Below are positions 1 through 7,995 of a stretch of 64,000 bases of DNA, one piece after another. Every line of letters begins with the position of its first letter. Within the stretch, counting starts at the first letter, position 1. Position numbers and translations under genes: made by a program. The notes beneath the pieces are model-generated. The model was not told the DNA's origin. It did no database searches and saw nothing but the letters and a program-made list of their open reading frames with translations. This DNA is from Eggerthellaceae bacterium (GTDB lineage Bacteria; Actinomycetota; Coriobacteriia; Coriobacteriales; Eggerthellaceae), in the NCBI GenBank assembly GCA_009782605.1, contig WRIR01000005.1:61737-125736 (forward strand), written 5' to 3'.

Positions 1-1
1 C

Positions 2-811
2 ATGCACGCCCTGACCCTGCATGACGTCTTACACATGGACTACTATCCTGAAAGCACGGGAGGCCTCAAGGTCGAGCTTTCCTGCCATGCGCGCGAGGGC
101 CTTGCCTCCCTGGAGATCGAGCCGGAGGACAACACGGCCGTGAAGGCCGTTCGCGCGTTCGCGCACAAGCTGCAACGGGATTGCGACGAGACCTTCCACA
201 TCCGCATCGAGAAGCACATCCCTTTCGAGGCGGGCCTCGGCGGGGGGTCGTCGAACGCCGCGGCAGCGCTGGTAGGCGCCGCAAATTTCTGGGGTGTGGA
301 GGCTTTCGCCCCCGAGATGCTTGCCGTGGCTGCCGAGATAGGGAGCGACGTGAGCTTCTTCCTCTATGGCGGCTGCGCCCAGATGGCCGGCACTGGCGAA
401 GCGTTCAAACGGCGGCTTGAGCCCATGAAAAAGCCGGTCGTCCTGGTCAAGCCCAAAGGGGGAGTGTCGACGGCTACTGCCTACCGGCTCTTCGACGAAG
501 CCCCGCCCCCGGTTCCGGGCGACCTCGCGAAGCAGGCGACGATGGCGCTTCGCGCGCGAGATGTGCCCCTCTTCAACAATCTCGCGCCTATCGCCGAAGT
601 CCTTCTGCCCGAGCTGACCGCGATCCGCCTGTGGCTAGAGGGCCAGACAGGAACAGAGGGCGTCCTGCTGTGCGGAAGTGGCTCGGCGACCATGGCCCTC
701 TGCGAGAGCTTCGAGGCCGCCTGTAGGATTTCCGGCGCGGCGAAATCGCAGGGCTGGTGGGCTCGCACTACCACGCTGGGCAGCCACGGCATCCTGTCGA
801 GCACGCCCTAG
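2..811 (+). CDS. ispE: 4-diphosphocytidyl-2-C-methyl-D-erythritol kinase, 5' truncated by window edge
   Basis: GHMP kinase of the non-mevalonate (MEP) isoprenoid pathway; it phosphorylates the 2-hydroxyl of CDP-methylerythritol in the cytoplasm. The GHMP ATP loop GLGGGSSNAA sits at residues 78-87 of the visible part, and a C-terminal GSGSATMAL matches the third family motif. The first visible residues (HALTLHDVL) match the region that follows the N-terminal Lys/Asp-Gly-Tyr-His segment of IspE, so roughly 35-45 residues and the real start lie before base 1; the Met at base 2 is not the start. The TAG stop lies inside a perfect hairpin. Family assignment is firm, the start is missing. Confidence 0.9.
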   Translation: MHALTLHDVLHMDYYPESTGGLKVELSCHAREGLASLEIEPEDNTAVKAVRAFAHKLQRDCDETFHIRIEKHIPFEAGLGGGSSNAAAALVGAANFWGVEAFAPEMLAVAAEIGSDVSFFLYGGCAQMAGTGEAFKRRLEPMKKPVVLVKPKGGVSTATAYRLFDEAPPPVPGDLAKQATMALRARDVPLFNNLAPIAEVLLPELTAIRLWLEGQTGTEGVLLCGSGSATMALCESFEAACRISGAAKSQGWWARTTTLGSHGILSSTP

Positions 812-832
812 CCGAAGGCCGTCTTCGGCTAG
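808..832 (+). terminator. Hairpin overlapping the ispE stop codon
   Basis: A perfect 10-bp stem (CTAGCCGAAG / CTTCGGCTAG) with a 5-nt loop begins in the last codons of ispE. Only a weak T run (GTGGGTTT) follows. Because ispE and the next gene converge, it may serve both strands. Bases 833-935 after it show no gene. Confidence 0.6.
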
Positions 833-935
833 GTGGGTTTGAGGCTTTGGCGGCACTTCCGAGTGCCCCCTGCGAAGGGCGTCTGACCTCTTCCGGCCGA
901 ACGGCCCCCGACACGCTCCCGCCTCTGTGCGTGCC

Positions 936-3350
936 CTAGTCCGTCCGAAGCGCCTCCACGGGATCCTTGTTGGCAGCGATGCGTGCAGGGAAGGTCCCGG
1001 CAATCAAGGTGAGCAGCACGCTGCCGACAACCAAGACGGCGGCATGCAGGGGGTTGAGCGTCGCGATGCTGCCGATGCCCGAGGTCGAGAGGCTAAGGAC
1101 CAACCCGTTGATTGGCAGACAAAGCAGGTAGGCAAGGGCGACGCCGAGAATCCCCGCAGCAAGCCCGATGATCATGGCCTCTGTGGTAAATACCCGCGAT
1201 ATGTCCTTCTTGCGGGCGCCCACGCTGCGCAGGATGCCGATCTCCTTAGTCCGCTCGATGACTGACACATAGGTGATGATGCCTATCATGATGGTGGACA
1301 CCACAAGCGAGATGGCGGCGAATCCGACCAGCACCAACGAGACGGTGTTGAGCAGGGTCGCGGTTGCATTGGATACGGTCTCGGCCATGTCGGAATAAAG
1401 AACCTGCTCGGATTCCGGACGGCCTTTGTTGTAGTCGTCAAGATAGGCCTTGATGTTGTCCTTCGCGTCGAAGTCGACAGGGTAGATGTTGATGCCGGTG
1501 GGTGTCGCGTCGCCCCCTATCGATTGCAATCGGCTCTTTTTGGCTTCCTCGTCGGCGAGGGGAGCACCGGTCAAGACGTCCTTGTCGCCTTCCTTTTGGG
1601 CTTGGGCGACCTTCGAGTTTTGAGAGGTCTCCAAGACATAGTCGGTCAAGGCGCTGGTGTAGACAAGCCCTTCGGAAAAGAAGGAGCTCGCCGCGTCCTC
1701 CTTAATGCGCAGGACCCCGACTATCGTGAGGCGGACGCCGCCTTCGCCCTCATAAAGCCCCTGGTATTCCGTCGGGCGTGCTGCGGCGAAGCGGTCCCCG
1801 TCCTGGATGTAGAAGTCGTCGTTGTCGATCACCTTGAGCAGGTCAAGGCCGATGAAGTCGTCGATATGGTAGCTTTCCTCATCGAGGCCCAGCTGCGACA
1901 AGAGGCCCGTGTCGATGCGGTTGTACTCGTCTACCACCAGGGCTATCTCGCCCCTTTCGTTCGGGAGCCGGCTGTCTTCGCCGACCAGGTCATAAAGCGA
2001 CAGGACAAAGTCGGTGTCGTCCGGCATCTCCTGCCAAAAAGAGCTGCTGGCCATCATGCGGGCCATGCCGCCTTCTCCTTCGGCCCTCGCCTCGAACTTG
2101 ACGACCGAGTCGGGGGTCTTTGCCAGCAGGTTCATCTCCACGCCGTACTGGTAGGAGATGGTGTTGATCTCTTCCGCAAGCTCGTCGTGGGCACGGGCGA
2201 TATAGGCGAGATAGTCGTCGGTGATGACGTTGGTATGCTCTTGGCGCTCCTCGCGGGAGTCGTAGTTGTGGACCGTGCCGTCGGAGGGGAACGCGGGATA
2301 GGTCCCGGCACTGTCCGCGAAGGGGTTGTTGCCGCCCGGGTCGAAGCTTTGCTGCTGGGTGCTTATGGCAATCGGGAAACCGGCCAGCATGTCGGTCTGC
2401 ATCGTTGACATATAGGCGCTCAGGCCAGAGGACAGGGCCAGCACCAAGGCAACGCCGATTATCCCGATGCTGCCGGCAAAAGAGGTGGTTATCGTCCTTC
2501 CCCGCTTGGTTACCAGGTTTTTGAAGGAGAGCCCGGCGGCGGTGAGCAGCGACATCGAGGTCTTCTGGAACTTCTTCCGGCCGTCTGCGTCCGCCACGTC
2601 TGCCACGCCCGCCGCATCCAAGGCCTTGGCCGGCCCATCGTCGTCTGCCGAGAGGCCTGCCAAAGGCTTTGCCAAGGGGTTGCTGTCCGACTGTATCTCT
2701 CCGTCAAAAAGGGTGATGATCCGACTGGAATAATCCTCGGCCAGCTTGCGGTTGTGGGTGACCATGATGACAAGGCGGGTTCGGGCGACCTCCTTCAATA
2801 TCTCCATGACCTGGACGCTGGTACGGCTGTCCAAGGCCCCGGTCGGCTCGTCGGCCAGGATGATGTCGGGGTTGTTCACCAAGGCCCGGGCAATGGCCAC
2901 CCGCTGCATCTGCCCTCCGGAAAGCTGGTTGGGCTTCTTTTTTGCCTGGTCGCCCAAGCCCACCTCCATTAAGGCCTGCCGTGCCCGCCGCTTCCGCTCG
3001 GTCGCGCTGATGCCCGAGATAGTCAGGGCGATCTCGACGTTTTGCAAAACCGTCTGGTGTCCGATAAGGTTATAGTTTTGGAAGACGAAGCCGACAGAGC
3101 GGTTGCGGTAGGCATCCCAGTCCGCCGTCTTGAAGCTCGTCGTAGACGTGCCGCCGATAACCAGGTCGCCGCTGTCGTAGCGGTCCAGGCCGCCCACTAT
3201 GTTCAACAGGGTCGTCTTCCCGCAGCCGGACGGGCCGAGGATGGAGACGAACTCGTTTTCTCGGAAGGCCAGCGAGACGTCGCGCAGCGCCGTGACGGCC
3301 TCCCCGTTCGTATAGGTCTTGGTGATGTGCTCTAGTTGAAGTTTCGACAT
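936..3350 (-). CDS. MacB/FtsX-type ABC transporter, fused ATPase and permease
   Basis: An 804-residue fusion. The ABC domain spans residues 1-230 (Walker [10 protein letters not shown] at 39-47, signature [13 protein letters not shown], Walker [13 protein letters not shown]). One membrane helix near 285-310 is followed by a large extracytoplasmic MacB_PCD-like region to about 640, then three membrane helices in an FtsX fold at 660-790. The family works as a mechanotransmission pump exporting peptides, lipids or antibiotics, or regulating envelope enzymes; the substrate cannot be read here. It diverges from a response regulator/histidine kinase pair and shares an operator region with it, so control by that system is likely. 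The start (ATG at 3350) has an upstream AGGGCG. Substrate unknown. Confidence 0.85.
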   Translation of the reverse strand: MSKLQLEHITKTYTNGEAVTALRDVSLAFRENEFVSILGPSGCGKTTLLNIVGGLDRYDSGDLVIGGTSTTSFKTADWDAYRNRSVGFVFQNYNLIGHQTVLQNVEIALTISGISATERKRRARQALMEVGLGDQAKKKPNQLSGGQMQRVAIARALVNNPDIILADEPTGALDSRTSVQVMEILKEVARTRLVIMVTHNRKLAEDYSSRIITLFDGEIQSDSNPLAKPLAGLSADDDGPAKALDAAGVADVADADGRKKFQKTSMSLLTAAGLSFKNLVTKRGRTITTSFAGSIGIIGVALVLALSSGLSAYMSTMQTDMLAGFPIAISTQQQSFDPGGNNPFADSAGTYPAFPSDGTVHNYDSREERQEHTNVITDDYLAYIARAHDELAEEINTISYQYGVEMNLLAKTPDSVVKFEARAEGEGGMARMMASSSFWQEMPDDTDFVLSLYDLVGEDSRLPNERGEIALVVDEYNRIDTGLLSQLGLDEESYHIDDFIGLDLLKVIDNDDFYIQDGDRFAAARPTEYQGLYEGEGGVRLTIVGVLRIKEDAASSFFSEGLVYTSALTDYVLETSQNSKVAQAQKEGDKDVLTGAPLADEEAKKSRLQSIGGDATPTGINIYPVDFDAKDNIKAYLDDYNKGRPESEQVLYSDMAETVSNATATLLNTVSLVLVGFAAISLVVSTIMIGIITYVSVIERTKEIGILRSVGARKKDISRVFTTEAMIIGLAAGILGVALAYLLCLPINGLVLSLSTSGIGSIATLNPLHAAVLVVGSVLLTLIAGTFPARIAANKDPVEALRTD

Positions 3351-3403
3351 GTCGCGCCCTTTCGTGCTTGACTCGCGCCCAATCCTTTATTCGATCGGCA
3401 CAC

Positions 3404-3485
3404 AGGATAGCGGGCCAACTTCAACCGAATCTCAACAAAAGGGTTAAAATCCGTTGATATTCAGTTGATGTTGAGCTGTTAGTAT
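3404..3485. promoter_or_regulatory. Mirrored OmpR-type operator between the ABC transporter and its response regulator
   Basis: On the plus strand GTTGATATTCAGTTGA (3453-3468) is two GTTGA half-sites with an 11-bp period. On the minus strand GTTGAGATTCGGTTGA (3436-3421) is the same 16-mer with two changes. Exactly 11 nt separate each box from a plausible -10: TAGTAT at 3480-3485 with an upstream TGT (plus), and TATCCT at 3409-3404 (minus). A further GTTGA lies at 3470-3474. OmpR/PhoB-type regulators classically bind 11-bp-spaced direct repeats in place of the -35, so this fits activation of both promoters by the adjacent regulator. The binding itself is inferred. Confidence 0.7.
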
Positions 3486-3546
3486 TCTTGGAGTTGCATT
3501 CTGGAATTGCTTTTGAGAGTTTCCTTTTGAAGCCGAGGTGCCAAAC

Positions 3547-4233
3547 ATGTTCAAGATACTCGTAGTAGAAGACGACCCGAACACCCGGAAGCTGATGTGT
3601 GCCGTCTTGAGGCAGGGCGGCTTTGAGGCCCTGCCGGCCGAGGACGGCCTGGCCGCCTTGCAGGTTATGGAAAGGCAGCATGTCGACCTGGCGGTCCTGG
3701 ACCTGATGATGCCGCGCATGGACGGCTACGAGCTCGCCCGGCAGCTGCGCCTTGGCTGGGAGGCTCTGCCCCTCCTGATGGTCACGGCCAAGCAGGAGGC
3801 CAAGGACAAGCGGCAGGGCTTCCTCGCCGGCGTCGACGACTACATGACCAAGCCGGTCGACGAGGAAGAGATGATCCTGCGCATCAGGGCCCTCCTGCGC
3901 CGCGCACAGATAGCCTCCGACCGCCGCTTGACGGTCGGGGAGGTCGTGCTGGACTTCGACCGCCAGACCGTGTCCCGCCCGGCCTTGAGCATGTCGATAC
4001 CGCATAAGGAGTTCCAGCTCCTTTTCAAGCTGCTCTCGTATCCGGGCGTGATATTCACCCGCCTGCAGCTGATGGACGAGATATGGGGCATAGAGTCGGA
4101 GAGCGTCGACCACACGCTGAGCGTGCACGTCAACCGGCTGCGGGAGCGGTTCAGGGACTGGCCGGAGTTCGAGATCGTGACGGTGCGGGGGCTGGGCTAC
4201 AAGGCGGTGAGGAAGCATGGCGACGAGCATTAA
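3547..4233 (+). CDS. OmpR/PhoB-family response regulator
   Basis: A two-domain DNA-binding regulator of 228 residues. The receiver domain covers residues 1-118, with acidic D9/D10, phospho-acceptor D52 (VLDLMMP), T80 and K102. A winged-helix Trans_reg_C domain covers about 125-225 and ends in the typical VRGLGYK. I chose ATG 3547 because GAGGTG at 3535-3540 is a correctly spaced ribosome site; an upstream in-frame GTG at 3538 would overlap that site. It overlaps the following kinase gene by 17 bp, a normal sign of translational coupling. It probably controls its own operon and the divergent ABC transporter through the mirrored operator. Confidence 0.92.
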   Translation: MFKILVVEDDPNTRKLMCAVLRQGGFEALPAEDGLAALQVMERQHVDLAVLDLMMPRMDGYELARQLRLGWEALPLLMVTAKQEAKDKRQGFLAGVDDYMTKPVDEEEMILRIRALLRRAQIASDRRLTVGEVVLDFDRQTVSRPALSMSIPHKEFQLLFKLLSYPGVIFTRLQLMDEIWGIESESVDHTLSVHVNRLRERFRDWPEFEIVTVRGLGYKAVRKHGDEH

Positions 4234-5281
4234 GAAGCGCTGGGGGCTGACGGTATCGTCGATACTCTTCGTCTTCGCCGTCATGGCGACCACCATGACG
4301 TTGACGGGGTTGGTCGTCGTGGCCCTGTACGTTGCGGGGGCGATCCCCCCTTTCGAGGGCGTCCGCCCGGAGCACGACGACTTCGGCTGGGGGCTCAGGG
4401 TCATCCTGATGATGGTGAGCAGCAGCATATTCTTTGGGACGCTGATAGCCGGCTTTTTCAGCACGATAGCCCTCAAGCCGATCCGGCAGGTCATCGCGGC
4501 CACCCATCGGATAGCCGAGGGCGATTTCAGCGTGCGCGTGAACCTCAGGGGAATCTATGAGCTGGAAGAGCTCTCGGGCAGCTTCAACAAGATGGCGGGC
4601 GACCTCGCGTCGATAGAGACCCTGCGAAGCGACTTCGTTAACAACTTCTCGCACGAGTTCAAGACGCCTATCGTGTCGATACGGGGCTTTGCCAAGCTGC
4701 TCAAGAAGGGCCAGCTGACCGAGGCGGAACAGCAGGAGTACCTGGACATCATAATCGGAGAGTCGCAGCGCCTGGCCCAGCTCTCGTCGAACATCCTCGA
4801 CCTGTCAAAATACGAGAACACCGGTATCGTCACCGACAAGACCACGTTCAGGCTCGACGAGCAGGTCCGCCGCACCGTCGTGGTGACCGAGCCCCAATGG
4901 GCGGCGAAGGGCATCAGCTTCAATGTCGGGATGGACGAGGTCGTTTTCAGGGGGAACGAGGACCTGACCCAGCAGATATGGCTGAACCTGATAGACAACG
5001 CCGTCAAGTTCTCGAACCCGGGAGGCGTGGTCAACCTGCGCCTGGCCAGGCATGGCGGGGACGTCGAGTTCTCCATCCAGGATTTCGGTATCGGCATGGA
5101 CGGGCCGACCAAGGACAAGGTATTCGACAGGTTCTACCAGGGCAACGCATCCCATGCCGACGTGGGCAACGGGCTCGGCCTGACCATCGTCAAGCGCATC
5201 GTGGACCTGTGCGGCGGCCGCCTGGAGGTGCAAAGCGAGCCGGGGGAGGGTGCCACCTTCACCGTGCGACTGCCCGGCTAG
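4217..5281 (+). CDS. Sensor histidine kinase
   Basis: A 354-residue membrane sensor kinase. Two membrane helices (about 13-42 and 60-82) enclose a short outside loop of under 20 residues. HAMP follows at about 85-135, then HisKA with H146 in FSHEFKTPI, and a HATPase domain with N box (NLIDNAVKFSN), G1 (DFGIGMD) and G2 (GNGLGLTI). The tiny sensor loop suggests sensing in or near the membrane, as in BceS-type intramembrane kinases, which fits a partner ABC transporter; this is inference. Its stop codon touches the stop codon of the convergent citrate synthase gene with no spacer. Confidence 0.92.
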   Translation: MATSIKKRWGLTVSSILFVFAVMATTMTLTGLVVVALYVAGAIPPFEGVRPEHDDFGWGLRVILMMVSSSIFFGTLIAGFFSTIALKPIRQVIAATHRIAEGDFSVRVNLRGIYELEELSGSFNKMAGDLASIETLRSDFVNNFSHEFKTPIVSIRGFAKLLKKGQLTEAEQQEYLDIIIGESQRLAQLSSNILDLSKYENTGIVTDKTTFRLDEQVRRTVVVTEPQWAAKGISFNVGMDEVVFRGNEDLTQQIWLNLIDNAVKFSNPGGVVNLRLARHGGDVEFSIQDFGIGMDGPTKDKVFDRFYQGNASHADVGNGLGLTIVKRIVDLCGGRLEVQSEPGEGATFTVRLPG

Positions 5282-6628
5282 CTAGCGGGACTCGATGGGC
5301 AGGTAGGCGCGCTGCTCGATTTGGGTCGGCTTGTAGGCCGGGCGGATGATGCGCTTGCCGGAGACGATCTCCTCGAAGCGGTGGGCCGCCCATCCCGCCA
5401 TGCGCGAGCAGGCGAACAGCGGTGTGAGCAGGTTTTCGGGAATGCCCATCATCGAGTAGACGAACCCGGAATACATGTCGATGTTCGCGCACATGTCCTT
5501 GCTCGTGCCCTTTTCGCGCAGGATGACCTCGGGGGCGAGGCGTTCGACGGACCTCAGCAGGTTGAACTCCGCCTCGTATTCCGTCCCGGTCGCAAGGCTT
5601 TCCGCGAAGCGCTTGCAGACGATGGCGCGCGGGTCGGACTTCGTGTAGACCGCATGGCCCATGCCGTAGACCAGGCCGCTCTTGTCGAAGGCTTGCTTGT
5701 TCACCAGCTTCGCGAGGTAGTCCGCGACCTCGTCGTCGCTCTCCCAGTTGCCGATGCTTTCCTTGATGTCCTTCTGCATCGCGAGCACCTGGTGGTTCGC
5801 GCCCCCGTGCTTCCAGCCCTTCAGCGAGCCGAGCGAGCCGGCGTAGGCCGAATAGGCGTCGGTGTCCGAAGAGGAAAGCACCCGGCAGGTGAAGGTGGAG
5901 TTGTTGCCGCCGCCATGTTCGGCGTGGAGGCAGAGCATGATGTCGAGCATGCGTGCCTCTTCTGCCGTGAAGGACCGGTCGAGGCGCAGCATGGAAAGGA
6001 TGGTCTCCGCAGTGGTCTGCCCTTTGATGAAGCGGTGCATGACCATCGACTCGTCATGGTATTTCGCCCGCTGTGCGTGGTGGGAGAGCACCATGATACG
6101 CGGAAGGCGGGAGATCAGCATCATGGCGGTCTTGATCTCGTGCTCGGGTGTGCGGTCCTCGGCATCCTCGTCGCTTGCATAGAGCATGAGGATGGAGCGT
6201 GCGAGCAGGTTCATGACATCGAGGGGCGTTTCCTTCATGATCATGCTTGCGGTAAACCCGTCGGGAAGCTCGCGTTTCGCGTCGAGCTGTGCGATGAAGT
6301 CGGCCAGCTGCGCCTCTGTGGGAAGGTCGCCCATGAGCAGCAGGTAGACGACTTCCTCGAAGTTGTAGCGGCGCTCGGGCGAGGGGTCGCCCGTAAGGTC
6401 GTAGATGTCGTAGCCGCGATAACGCAGGATGCCTTCCTCGGGGCATTTGTTCCCGTCCCGCAGCACATAACCATGGACGTCGGAGATATTCGTCACACCG
6501 GCGATAACCCCGGTGCCGTCGGCGTTGCGCAACCCCCGTTTCACATCATACTGCGCGTAATACTCGGGGTCGATCGAGTTTATCTTCCCAAACTGCTCGT
6601 AGAGCGCGAATGCGTTCTCCTGTGCCAT
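5282..6628 (-). CDS. gltA: Citrate synthase
   Basis: Condenses oxaloacetate and acetyl-CoA to citrate. The 448-residue protein has the active-site blocks LHAEHGGGNNSTF (first catalytic His), KHGGANHQ (second His) and YTKSDPRA (catalytic Asp), and the C-terminal motif AAHRFEE. A 2-methylcitrate side activity cannot be excluded by eye. An upstream in-frame TTG/ATG would add 24 residues, but ATG 6628 is preceded by AAAGGAGGTTGTC, so this start is preferred. Together with malate dehydrogenase and fumarase elsewhere in the window it suggests a partial TCA route. Confidence 0.9.
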   Translation of the reverse strand: MAQENAFALYEQFGKINSIDPEYYAQYDVKRGLRNADGTGVIAGVTNISDVHGYVLRDGNKCPEEGILRYRGYDIYDLTGDPSPERRYNFEEVVYLLLMGDLPTEAQLADFIAQLDAKRELPDGFTASMIMKETPLDVMNLLARSILMLYASDEDAEDRTPEHEIKTAMMLISRLPRIMVLSHHAQRAKYHDESMVMHRFIKGQTTAETILSMLRLDRSFTAEEARMLDIMLCLHAEHGGGNNSTFTCRVLSSSDTDAYSAYAGSLGSLKGWKHGGANHQVLAMQKDIKESIGNWESDDEVADYLAKLVNKQAFDKSGLVYGMGHAVYTKSDPRAIVCKRFAESLATGTEYEAEFNLLRSVERLAPEVILREKGTSKDMCANIDMYSGFVYSMMGIPENLLTPLFACSRMAGWAAHRFEEIVSGKRIIRPAYKPTQIEQRAYLPIESR

Positions 6629-6846
6629 GACAACCTCCTTTTGCGGAAATGCCGAGCCGATACCGCACATGCGGTGTTGCGGGGATAGTGCACGGAGCAT
6701 CGGGCAACGATGCGTCGCTCCATTGTAGCGAGTTGTGGCTTTCGGGACAGTGAGACCGCGATAATAATACGGGTATTACAAAGTTGCGAAGCTGCACAAC
6801 CCCCCGTACAGTTGCACAGTTGTTGCAGGGTTTCTGTGATACCCCT
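6629..6846. other. Citrate synthase upstream region
   Basis: No gene is seen. There is a small hairpin GCATCG-ggcaa-CGATGC just upstream of the citrate synthase ribosome site, and near 6790-6827 an imperfect inverted repeat CTGCACAAC / GTTGTTGCAG. Either could be a regulator site for the citrate synthase promoter, but no partner is known. Confidence 0.3.
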
Positions 6847-6875
6847 TTGACTTTTCCACACACTACTGTCAGAAT
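6847..6875 (+). promoter_or_regulatory. Sigma-70-type promoter for tRNA-Arg
   Basis: TTGACT (6847-6852), a 17-nt spacer, then CAGAAT (6870-6875), placed 19 nt before the mature tRNA 5' end. Confidence 0.5.
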
Positions 6876-6894
6876 GGTTCAGCTATTGAAACGT

Positions 6895-6971
6895 GCGCCG
6901 TTACCTCAGCTGGATAGAGGGACTGACTACGAATCAGTACGCCGGGGGTTCGAATCCCTCACGGCGCACCA
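6895..6971 (+). tRNA. tRNA-Arg (anticodon ACG)
   Basis: A full cloverleaf reads off directly: acceptor GCGCCGT/ACGGCGC, D stem CCTC/GAGG, anticodon stem ACTGA/TCAGT around loop CTACGAA (anticodon ACG), T stem GGGGG/CCCTC with loop TTCGAAT, discriminator A and an encoded CCA. The A34 is normally deaminated to inosine by TadA so the tRNA reads CGU, CGC and CGA. Confidence 0.95.
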
Positions 6972-7019
6972 CTTTACGACTTTCATTTAAAGCAATTTCC
7001 CCACAACATTAAGCTTCCC

Positions 7020-7046
7020 GAAACAAGGGATTCGAACCCGCGAGAG
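7020..7046 (-). other. tRNA T-arm-like fragment on the minus strand
   Basis: Read on the minus strand, this stretch contains CGCGGGTTCGAATCCCTTG, the T-arm consensus of a tRNA, but no complete cloverleaf surrounds it. It lies about 50 bp beyond the intact tRNA-Arg and could be a degraded tRNA 3' end or a former attachment site. Weak evidence. Confidence 0.3.
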
Positions 7047-7097
7047 TAAACAGCACATACGTGCTGTTTAGTGATTTGTCGAGCTTGCGAGACAAAT
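7047..7097 (-). terminator. Tandem hairpins after the AraC-family gene
   Basis: A perfect 10-bp stem TAAACAGCAC / GTGCTGTTTA with a 4-nt loop (7047-7070) is followed by ATTTGTC / GACAAAT (7074-7097). They lie just beyond the end of the minus-strand AraC gene and may also stop read-through from the tRNA. Confidence 0.5.
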
Positions 7098-7138
7098 GGC
7101 TTCTGGCTGTTGCCGACGACAGCATCCCTCCCCACCCC

Positions 7139-7876
7139 CTACTCCTTTGCCAGTACATGCTTTCTCCGATAGAGTGCCGGCGTCAAGCCGGTCTCCTGCT
7201 TGAACTGGGTGATAAAGTAGCTTTGGGAGCAAAACGAGAGCCGATGCCCGATAGACGAACAGGAGTAGTCGGTATGCAGCAGCAAGAGCTTCGCCCTCGC
7301 AATCTTCGCCTTCCGAATGTAGTCCGTCGGGGTCATCCCCATGTTCTTTCGGAACAGGTGTTGTAGGCCGTTTAGCGAATACCCACAAAACTCTGCGAGC
7401 TCATGCAGGTCTATCTTCTTGGTAATATGGTCGTCAATGTATGAAGCGCAGAGGTTTACCGTCGAGCAGTCGCTGACCCGGAGCCTAGATCTCCGCACCT
7501 TTTCAGCGAACTCGGTGTGCATCTTCCGAAGGAGCTCGGTGAACTCAGCAACGGAATCGACTTCCGTTGATGCACGGATGTACTTTGTGCAGACCAGGCC
7601 GCCTTGCTCAAACGGCAAGCCTCCCTCCCAGGCACAATACATCAATACCCCCGAGATGATCGACACGGCATTCCAGAAGGTGAGCCTGTCGGCCTTTCCC
7701 TCGAAGTGGCTGCCGTATTCCGCCTTGCTCAAATGCTGCTCCAAGAACTCGACGTCGCCCGCCCGCACACAGGCAAGGATTTTCGGGAACATCTTGAGGG
7801 CAGCGGCGCCTTCGTCGAAGCCTTGGGACTCCCCGAGCATATGGGCGATTTCTTCTTGAGAGAACTCAGGAATCAT
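7139..7876 (-). CDS. AraC-family transcriptional regulator
   Basis: A 245-residue regulator. The C-terminal 100 residues hold the two helix-turn-helix units of AraC/XylS (DLHELAEFCGYSLNGLQHLF and a second unit ending FKQETGLTPALYRRK). The N-terminal half has no recognised cupin motif and probably senses a small ligand. It diverges from the FAD-reductase gene, with about 120 bp between them that contain a minus-strand TATAAT near 7912-7917. By position it should control the reductase/cytochrome pair, possibly in response to that enzyme's substrate. The start is uncertain because the nearest GGAG is 13 nt away. Confidence 0.85.
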   Translation of the reverse strand: MIPEFSQEEIAHMLGESQGFDEGAAALKMFPKILACVRAGDVEFLEQHLSKAEYGSHFEGKADRLTFWNAVSIISGVLMYCAWEGGLPFEQGGLVCTKYIRASTEVDSVAEFTELLRKMHTEFAEKVRRSRLRVSDCSTVNLCASYIDDHITKKIDLHELAEFCGYSLNGLQHLFRKNMGMTPTDYIRKAKIARAKLLLLHTDYSCSSIGHRLSFCSQSYFITQFKQETGLTPALYRRKHVLAKE

Positions 7877-7995
7877 AGAATGCCATTTTCTCCGTAATTT
7901 TTGACATAGTTATTATATAACACCGCTCTCTCGCTTGCCATACTGAGGCAGAAGCCGGCGGCTTGTCGGCAAAATGCCAAGGAAGGGAGAAAACT

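Noticed and set aside
1524..2408. 294-codon plus-strand frame across the ABC transporter gene
   Set aside because: It is the antisense shadow of a GC-rich gene; it has no ribosome site and no recognisable domain, whereas the minus-strand frame has full Walker and FtsX motifs.
5321..6688. 455-codon plus-strand frame opposite citrate synthase
   Set aside because: Antisense shadow; the minus strand encodes a complete citrate synthase with its active-site residues.
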